Shown here piece by piece: positions 44,001 to 48,926 of a stretch of 48,926 nt of DNA. The DNA comes from Bacteroidia bacterium (lineage in GTDB: Bacteria > Bacteroidota > Bacteroidia > JAIBAJ01): NCBI GenBank assembly GCA_019695265.1, contig JAIBAJ010000014.1, positions 1 to 48,926 on the forward strand, given 5' to 3'. A program made the translations under genes and the position numbers. Below the pieces are notes generated by a model that was not told the DNA's origin, did no database searches, and saw only the letters and a list, made by a program, of their open reading frames with translations. Each line of letters begins with the position of its first letter. Positions within the stretch are counted from its first letter, which is position 1.

Positions 44001-45068
44001 ACCTCCACCCTTAACAATGGATTCGGCAACTTTTTTATTGAAATCCTCTTTGGCTTTAGCTTTCTTCTCTTCTTCCAATTTGGCTGCCATTTCCAATTTG
44101 GTGGTCATTTCGCTTTTAACAGCCAATTGTTGCTGTTTAAAAACCTCTTCTTGAGTTTTGGCTGCAGCTTCCTTTTTGGCTAGAATTTCTTTTTCCTTTT
44201 CAATGATTTCTTTATCTTGAGCTTGCTTTAATTGCTCACCCACAATTTTTGCTGCTTGAACAACAGATTTATAATCAATAACCTCATTAGGATTTGAAGC
44301 AACTTTGCTTTTTTCAGAAAGGTACTTTTCATACATAGCTTCCGCCTTTTCATCCTGGAAAGTCTGACCTTGAAGCATAGTTTGTTTAAATTGATTCAAA
44401 ATGGCAGGTTTATCATTTCCGGCAATTTGAAGTGCCTTTTCAATTTTTTCTTCAGCAACTTTTGATTCTGCATCTTGATACTTTTTGGCTTTTTCATTGA
44501 GTGCAGCCTTTTCTTCGGCAGCAATCCTGGCCATTTCAAGTTTTTCCAAACGTTCTCTTTCTTTTCGTTCTTCCTCTTCTTGTTCCTCTTTAGTATAATC
44601 CAATTCATAATCAAAAGAGGACTTCTTAATATGATAAAAGACATTGGCCACCGGTCTAACAAACTTTTTTCCATCCTTATCAGGAATCATATCGACAATA
44701 AATTCGAATTTAGAAACAGAATCCAATTTGGATTCTTTTATTTCTGTATCAAACCGTACTTTCTTAGTTGTATATCCGCCTTTAGAGCATTCAATAAGAT
44801 ATACTGTATTGTAGCGCAATTTAAATTTAAACTTGGCATTATTTGGAGTTACCATTTGTTCTTGTTGAACATAGGTCCCATTTTTAGCGGTATCTACATA
44901 CAATGTAACAAGACAACCTTTCAAACCGGCCGACATCTCATTGGAACTACCATTGATTTCCAAATAGCCCTTATATTGGGCAAATGAACTGAAACTCAGT
45001 ATAAGAAACAAAAAAGTAAAAACTCTTTTGATACCGGTAGGGGAAATAAAGTAAACTTTTTCTAGCAC
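41037..45068 (-). CDS. Giant exported coiled-coil protein with four internal repeats
   Basis: A 1343-residue protein with a signal peptide (about 14-31, FLILSFSSFAQ). Residues 32-150 form a beta-rich domain resembling transthyretin-like carriers (GLKGCLVTLYVDTAKNG, YNTVYLIECSKGGYTTKK). Four related units of about 75 residues follow, at about 206-280, 346-418, 453-530 and 587-662. They share I-x2-A, D/N-K/P, an I-L-x2-F-x2-T-like helix, DP[F/Y]xxEKAxAMYExY and I-D-[F/Y]-x-S-L-F-x-A-A. Residues about 690-1265 are a long Glu/Lys/Ala/Arg coiled coil. The last 80 (FKLYRLIVNNQGQLNVYEKK) are a small beta domain. It lies between two TPR/PD40 genes. I know no named family; a periplasm-spanning rod is inferred. 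Confidence 0.8.
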   Translation of the reverse strand: MLEKVYFISPTGIKRVFTFLFLILSFSSFAQYKGYLEINGSSNEMSAGLKGCLVTLYVDTAKNGTYVQQEQMVTPNNAKFKFKLRYNTVYLIECSKGGYTTKKVRFDTEIKESKLDSVSKFEFIVDMIPDKDGKKFVRPVANVFYHIKKSSFDYELDYTKEEQEEEERKERERLEKLEMARIAAEEKAALNEKAKKYQDAESKVAEEKIEKALQIAGNDKPAILNQFKQTMLQGQTFQDEKAEAMYEKYLSEKSKVASNPNEVIDYKSVVQAAKIVGEQLKQAQDKEIIEKEKEILAKKEAAAKTQEEVFKQQQLAVKSEMTTKLEMAAKLEEEKKAKAKEDFNKKVAESIVKGGGDKDLTIEALKQTFPKNDPYAQVKAEAIFEEYAKKTLAKGGVAKSDLDFGALFSAAEMAETKAIAEDDARTTFKNTQGVKEYQRKEAEKSNKTQQIAIDKITKAIKEANGDPNAILAGFESTFEKNDPFKKEKAKSMYVQYVNDLKRAQSSGGTAGTGIDFQSLFGAANKAQEDLENGDYVTPKIPELPGQKPVVSKEEQERIAKQQAMKEAQKKIEEVKAEEQRKVELEKRIRFEVAVKKGAENKTLIIREIANTLPPNADFKEERAAAMYENYLQQKAKLEKSGQVNSTIDVTSLFAAADAAVATQLENKYKNVMLEKEIAEDTRKKEEFKTRSQISSQEVDQQLIMAEEQKKSLKKLEEDSKAREDEIRRISQAQLKASEVERKAEEARIAAQIKQAQTQQVGKLETELAELNEERNKKKIQEIDAQQAELKKIREEEEKIKRLEQEREAKLQQAKSSTSELASAEAKRIAVEEANRKAKEEQQRIAAATLAQQEAKLKAEEEVKAKERARAEEIRKSNELAKMESDLRAKEEANLAEYIEKVKKDEVNREAIEKARIEKERAAQVASAEKARLEVQREAKAEQERRERAEAQRLALEAEKEKDAALREKKAQQARERDAAAIALAEQKQKIEAERRISEEVERLNKQASAQIAAEQKAKIEAERQAKETQERLEREASIRLAAEAKAARDAKEREEKLLASKQKEEAAQKLAAEKQRLAEEKRLKDEQERIARERAIQIAVEQKQREEQMERERLVAERKAKQEAEQAALLAKQKADEEAKRLAEEERLAKEAAVAKAKADLLAKMELERKQKLESEAIAKAELEAKLKLEAEQKAKADEEKRKKEAEARLAFAKEQAKQDSIRKASTAAYLAKSQQADKLSEEERKRKFEEAKINMERSKLSEKERREQFLSQLASIYPNGVTEENIQEKEFKLYRLIVNNQGQLNVYEKKTWNWGGVFYFKNGDITITATLFDLEVKKYKGN

Positions 45069-45128
45069 TGCCTCACAAAATTAAAATGCAGCACTAAAAT
45101 ACAATTTGTTGGGAAATAAAAAATGGAA

Positions 45129-47372
45129 TTATTTCTTAATACTTAAAATTTTCACTTCAAGTCGACGATTCATCCTTCTACCCTCGGGATTGTCGCTTCC
45201 ATCGGGGTTCTGGTTAGCAGCAATTGGAGTACTTTTACCATAACCTTTAGGTACCAATCGTTTTCCTTTTATCCCCTTTGAAACTAAATAATCATAAACA
45301 CCTTGAGCACGAGCTTTGGATAGTTTTAAATTATACTCTATTGAACCTCTAGAATCGGTGTGACCGCTTAATTCAATTGTAACACTTGGATTATTCAAAA
45401 GAAATTTGTAAAGTCGTTCCAAGGCATCATAATAATCTTTTCCAAGATTGGCTATATCGAAGTCGAAGAAAAAGACATCACTCAACACCATTTTATCTCC
45501 AACTTTAATGTTGGCAATATCCGCTTCAAATAAATCGGTACGATATCCTTTTTCTTTCAAATTTTTCAACCTTTCAACTTCTGCCTCTAATTTACGAATA
45601 TCCTCCATTAGGGCCAATTCGGACTGTTCTTTTGCCAGGTCTTTGAATTCCGATTTGGTGTATGCTGAAACTTGCGAAGGCGTACTGGAAATTTGAGCTT
45701 TAAATCGTTTGCGTGCAATGGCGTCAGAATCCGGTTCTAAAGTAAAATCCTTATCTTCAATTAAAGGAATATAGGAACTTTTATCAAATGCCTCAACTAC
45801 TTCTGAATATGGTTTATACAACTCTGATTCAATATAAACACAATATGTATGTCCGGCAGGTAATACACTCAAATAATGGCCGGTACCTTTATTGGCACGA
45901 TACAAACCGATTAATTCATTCGTTTCGTCATCCGTGATATACATTTGAATTGGAACAACCGGTTGACCTGCTTTTAAGGTATCCACCATATTAGTAATAT
46001 ACCCAGCCATTATGGTGTAATCAGGTTCTACATCATTAAAAGTGATACGATAAATATCCAAATCTCCAAAACCTTCGGGCCTTAAGGCCGAAACATAACC
46101 ATATCGACCACTTTTGGAGAAATAAATTGAATATTCATCCCCAACAGTATTAATTGGATAGCCCAAATTAGAAGGAGAACCCCAAGTTTCTGTAACTGGA
46201 TTCCAAACTGATTTAAATACATCCAAACCACCCATGTTGGTATGACCTTCAGAAGAAAAAAACAAGGTTTTTCCATCACCTGATATATGGGGGTGAGTTT
46301 CATTGTATTTAGTATTAACATTCGGACCTAAATCAATTGGTATACCCCACAATCCGTTAGGCAGCCTTCTGGACATAAAAATATCCGTATTGTAACCACC
46401 AATTCCACCTTTGGCAATTCTGGTAAAAAACAACCAATCACCATCTGCTGAAATAGAACCGGATGATTCAACCTCTTCTGAATTTACATTTGAGCCAGGG
46501 TTATAGGGCTCTTCAAAAGCTCTACCTTTCCTTTTGGAAATCATGATATCATCATACCCATCAAAATTATCTATAAAAAGCACCAAATTTTCTCCATCAG
46601 GAGATAAACCAACTGCCTCTTCAACCCACTCTGTGTTAATAGATGATCCGGCATTCCTACCTTCCGTAAACCTTCCTCTTTTTTCTCTTGCCCTGTAAAC
46701 ATCATTCATCTTAAATCCATCGTAATCATTCTCAAGTCCAAGATTATCAGGCCTTTTTGTATTGTAAATCAGGAAAGACTCATTTTCGGGGACCATAGGA
46801 TCAAAATCCGGATAAGGAGAGTTGATAGAACTACCCAAATTCTCAAAATTACAATCTATAGGGTTCTTTCTAAACTCTTTAGCGTTAATACACATCTCAA
46901 TCCATCTAGATGGCTTTGGACCGTTTACTTCGGTATCACCTTCTTCAGCCTTGGCTTTATCAAAAGCACGAATAGCATCATCTAATCGATCTGCATACAT
47001 ATACGCCCTCCCTAAGTGATAAAAGGCATCTTTTGGATGTTTTGTTTGCTCTGCAACAAACTCCAAATAACTTACTGCCTTAACCTTGTCAATATTTGTT
47101 TGAAGGTAGCACAATCCAATGTAGTAATTATAATCTACATTTTTAGGATCGTTGACTAGCATTAAAAGGTAATCTTCAAGTGCAGATTTAAAATTCTCAT
47201 TAAAGAAATTCTCCTTTGCAATTGATGTCTTAGGCTTGTAAGGTTTCTCCTTACTTTTCAACTTTCCTCCTGTGTTCAGACTATCTTGGGCGTTAGAAAA
47301 AGTAAATGAAAAAGCGAATACAAAGGCAAGCCCCAATATTCGATAATTCACAACCTTAACTAGTACATTCAT
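45129..47372 (-). CDS. PorE-like envelope protein: TPR, PD40 propeller, OmpA domain
   Basis: A 747-residue exported protein. The start at 47372 (MNVLVKVVNYRILGLAFVFA) gives the best signal peptide, ending FTFSNAQ; an in-frame start 33 bases earlier is possible. TPR repeats (about 50-140) are followed by a PD40 propeller (about 165-440: SFLIYNTKRPDNLG, LSPDGENLVLFIDNFDGYDD, ISGDGKTLFFSSEGHTNMGG). A regulatory-like domain, a short coiled coil (about 580-610) and a C-terminal OmpA domain (about 625-747: ELSGHTDSRGSIEYN, LSKARAQGVYDYL, NRRLEVKI) follow. OmpA domains bind peptidoglycan. The order matches PorE, which anchors the T9SS to the cell wall, but several Bacteroidota paralogues share it, so I leave the symbol blank. 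Confidence 0.87.
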   Translation of the reverse strand: MNVLVKVVNYRILGLAFVFAFSFTFSNAQDSLNTGGKLKSKEKPYKPKTSIAKENFFNENFKSALEDYLLMLVNDPKNVDYNYYIGLCYLQTNIDKVKAVSYLEFVAEQTKHPKDAFYHLGRAYMYADRLDDAIRAFDKAKAEEGDTEVNGPKPSRWIEMCINAKEFRKNPIDCNFENLGSSINSPYPDFDPMVPENESFLIYNTKRPDNLGLENDYDGFKMNDVYRAREKRGRFTEGRNAGSSINTEWVEEAVGLSPDGENLVLFIDNFDGYDDIMISKRKGRAFEEPYNPGSNVNSEEVESSGSISADGDWLFFTRIAKGGIGGYNTDIFMSRRLPNGLWGIPIDLGPNVNTKYNETHPHISGDGKTLFFSSEGHTNMGGLDVFKSVWNPVTETWGSPSNLGYPINTVGDEYSIYFSKSGRYGYVSALRPEGFGDLDIYRITFNDVEPDYTIMAGYITNMVDTLKAGQPVVPIQMYITDDETNELIGLYRANKGTGHYLSVLPAGHTYCVYIESELYKPYSEVVEAFDKSSYIPLIEDKDFTLEPDSDAIARKRFKAQISSTPSQVSAYTKSEFKDLAKEQSELALMEDIRKLEAEVERLKNLKEKGYRTDLFEADIANIKVGDKMVLSDVFFFDFDIANLGKDYYDALERLYKFLLNNPSVTIELSGHTDSRGSIEYNLKLSKARAQGVYDYLVSKGIKGKRLVPKGYGKSTPIAANQNPDGSDNPEGRRMNRRLEVKILSIKK

Positions 47373-47465
47373 AACACTTATTTCTGAAAATTTTACGAAC
47401 TGCAATGCTACATTTTTTATTCGACAAATCCGAGTTATTTTAAACCTATAAATAAGATTGTCTTT

Positions 47466-48926
47466 TTATCTAAATATTTTTATTTCTATCCGACGATTCA
47501 ATTGTCTGTTTTCAGGATTATCAGTACCATTTGGATTGGAATTGGGGGCTATGGGCTGAGTTTCTCCATATCCAACGGCCCTTAACCTTTTTCCATTTAT
47601 CCCTTTGGCAGACAAATGCTCCATTACTGCGGCGGCACGATCTTTACTTAAACTTAAGTTGTACTCATCATTACCTTTAGAATCAGTATGACCCCCAATT
47701 TCAATATTCAAATCAGGGTGCATGACAAGGTAATTATACAATTTATTTAATTCAGGGAAAGACTCCCTTTTTAAGAAAGACTTATCGTAGTCAAAATAAA
47801 TATTCTTCAAAATTACCTTTTTGTTTTCTCTCAACTGAGAAAAATCATCATCATCCACATAGGTTTGTTCCACCTTTACTTCAGGAGCATCTTCTTGCAT
47901 AATCAGACTCTTGATAGTAGCATTTCTTTGATTAGCCTCTTGAAGCCTTGCCTTTTGAAACTCCAATTCTTTTGCTAAAAACTCTACTTTATCTGCCAAT
48001 TCCTTCATCTCTTCTCTCAACAATCGATTATCGTTTTCAAGTTCTCCAATTCTTTTCTTCTGCGTTGCAATTGTCTTTTGCATCTCCCCACTTTCATACT
48101 GTACTTTTAATTCATACTGCTCTTTCTCCTTCTTTTCTTGATCTGCTTTCAATTTTGCTTTTAAGGCCAATTGATTTTGAACTTTGGCAATAGAATCAGC
48201 CACTAACTTCTCTTTTTGAGCTCTTTTCGCTTCCTCCTTCGCCAAAGCCAACTTTTGTCTTTCTTCTTCCGCTTTAGCTTGCGCAGCTTTTCTCTCTTCA
48301 GCTATTTGAGCGGATCTTGCTTCTTGCTCTTCTTTCAATTTAGCAGCTTGAGCTCTTTGTTGTTCCTCTTTTAATTTAGCCTCGTTCTCTAATTTAACTC
48401 GTTGTTCTTCCTTAATTCTTAAATCTTCCAAAGCTTTTCTTTTTGCTTCTTCAATTGCTTTTTTCTTTTGAATTTCATCTGCCTCCAATTTTGCTTGTTT
48501 AAAGGCGGCCTCTTTTTCTTTCAGAACAGCCAAAGCTGCCTGTTCTTCTGATTGGTTAGCTTTAATTTCTTGTTCTAATTTCGTTAAAGCATCAGAAATG
48601 CTTTCTCCTTCTTTTATTCCAAGTTTAGCTCTTTTTAAGGTATTTTCAGCTTCCAATTGAGCCTTTTTTGTTTCTATGGCTTTTAACTCAGCGGCTTCTT
48701 TAGCTTTTTGAGCTGCCAATAATTTTGTTTTGGCTGCTGCTGCTGCTTTAATTTCAGCTTCCTTCTTGGCTTTAAGCTCTGCAGATTCCTTAGCATTAGC
48801 TACTTGCTGATTTGCTGATTGAGCTGCCTTTTGGGCTTGGGCGGCTTCTTTTGCCTTTTTACTTGCAAGTACTTGAGCTTCATCTGCTTGCAATTTCAAA
48901 CGTTCATACTCTGAGTTTGCCAGGGC
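47466..48926 (-). CDS. Coiled-coil protein with C-terminal OmpA domain (N-terminus beyond window)
   Basis: The frame is open to the window edge, giving 486 residues; residues upstream of the first possible TTG (48899) still read as the same coiled coil (ANSEYERLK), so the true start lies outside. About 330 residues of Ala/Lys/Glu/Gln-rich coiled coil, with a leucine-zipper-like end (IGELENDNRLLREEMKELAD), lead into an OmpA domain: VILKNIYFDYDKSFL, EIGGHTDSKGNDEYNLSLSK, GYGETQPIAPNSNPNG and NRRIEIKI. The expected peptidoglycan-binding Asp and Arg are present. It is the first visible gene of the four-gene operon, about 90 bases before the PorE-like gene. A rod anchored to the cell wall is the likely form. 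Confidence 0.85.
   Translation of the reverse strand, partial: ALANSEYERLKLQADEAQVLASKKAKEAAQAQKAAQSANQQVANAKESAELKAKKEAEIKAAAAAKTKLLAAQKAKEAAELKAIETKKAQLEAENTLKRAKLGIKEGESISDALTKLEQEIKANQSEEQAALAVLKEKEAAFKQAKLEADEIQKKKAIEEAKRKALEDLRIKEEQRVKLENEAKLKEEQQRAQAAKLKEEQEARSAQIAEERKAAQAKAEEERQKLALAKEEAKRAQKEKLVADSIAKVQNQLALKAKLKADQEKKEKEQYELKVQYESGEMQKTIATQKKRIGELENDNRLLREEMKELADKVEFLAKELEFQKARLQEANQRNATIKSLIMQEDAPEVKVEQTYVDDDDFSQLRENKKVILKNIYFDYDKSFLKRESFPELNKLYNYLVMHPDLNIEIGGHTDSKGNDEYNLSLSKDRAAAVMEHLSAKGINGKRLRAVGYGETQPIAPNSNPNGTDNPENRQLNRRIEIKIFR

Noticed and set aside
41482-44987. Several plus-strand open frames opposite the giant coiled-coil gene
   Set aside because: The low-complexity Glu/Lys/Ala codons of the real gene produce long stop-free antisense frames rich in Ser, Phe and Leu; no start context or family is seen.

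Overview
The window looks like chromosomal DNA of a gliding-type member of the Bacteroidota. The evidence is AT-rich composition, TAnnTTTG-type -7 promoter elements, the DUF6089-uppS-bamA envelope locus, a gldH lipoprotein gene, SprB-type repeats, type IX secretion (T9SS) C-terminal sorting domains, and a PorE-like TPR/PD40/OmpA protein. Genus cannot be set from the sequence alone. No rRNA, tRNA, phage, complete insertion sequence or CRISPR array was seen.

Layout. 1-4445 (minus strand): an envelope block with the start of bamA (cut by the window edge), uppS, two DUF6089 outer-membrane-type proteins, gldH and a Cys-rich exported protein. 4446-5162: mtgA. 5163-6139: about 1 kb without genes, carrying one copy of a structured repeat (family A) and two copies of a MITE-like repeat (family B). 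6140-8437: an ACMSD-type decarboxylase and a PI-PLC-like lipoprotein. 8576-12192 (plus): a DmeF-like metal exporter, ftsZ with a clear terminator, and a DUF3089 hydrolase-like protein. 12199-21205: radA, two lipoproteins, a sensor histidine kinase, a bifunctional RelA/SpoT protein, a PHP phosphatase and glmM. 21268-27358: two large convergent secreted T9SS cargo proteins, separated by a 0.9 kb gap holding an inverted pair of family A repeats. 27522-29821: a helical protein of unknown function, then an exported-protein pseudogene ended by a family B element. 29851-34981 (minus): an asnS-aceK-yyaL-like operon. 34982-35602: a second inverted pair of family A repeats. 35603-38873: superoxide dismutase, an ABC-2 exporter pair, and two divergent paralogous Cys-rich mini-lipoproteins. 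39039-48926 (minus): a four-gene envelope operon made of an OmpA-tailed coiled-coil protein (cut by the edge), a PorE-like protein, a 1343-residue coiled-coil protein and a TPR/PD40 protein.

How the parts fit. Most genes are envelope or housekeeping functions: outer-membrane assembly (bamA), undecaprenyl carrier (uppS), peptidoglycan (mtgA, glmM, ftsZ), and gliding or T9SS (gldH, sorting-domain cargo, PorE-like). The least-explained material is: (1) five copies of a roughly 145 bp repeat with a GGGCCC end and a central hairpin whose position is kept while its sequence changes; (2) a roughly 245 bp MITE-like family, one copy of which ends a pseudogene; (3) the 1343-residue protein with four copies of a repeat of about 75 residues, inside an operon of peptidoglycan-binding envelope proteins; (4) a 17 bp perfect inverted repeat inside an ABC permease gene that fits a terminator for the convergent neighbour. 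Function calls rest on motifs read by eye; no database search was possible.
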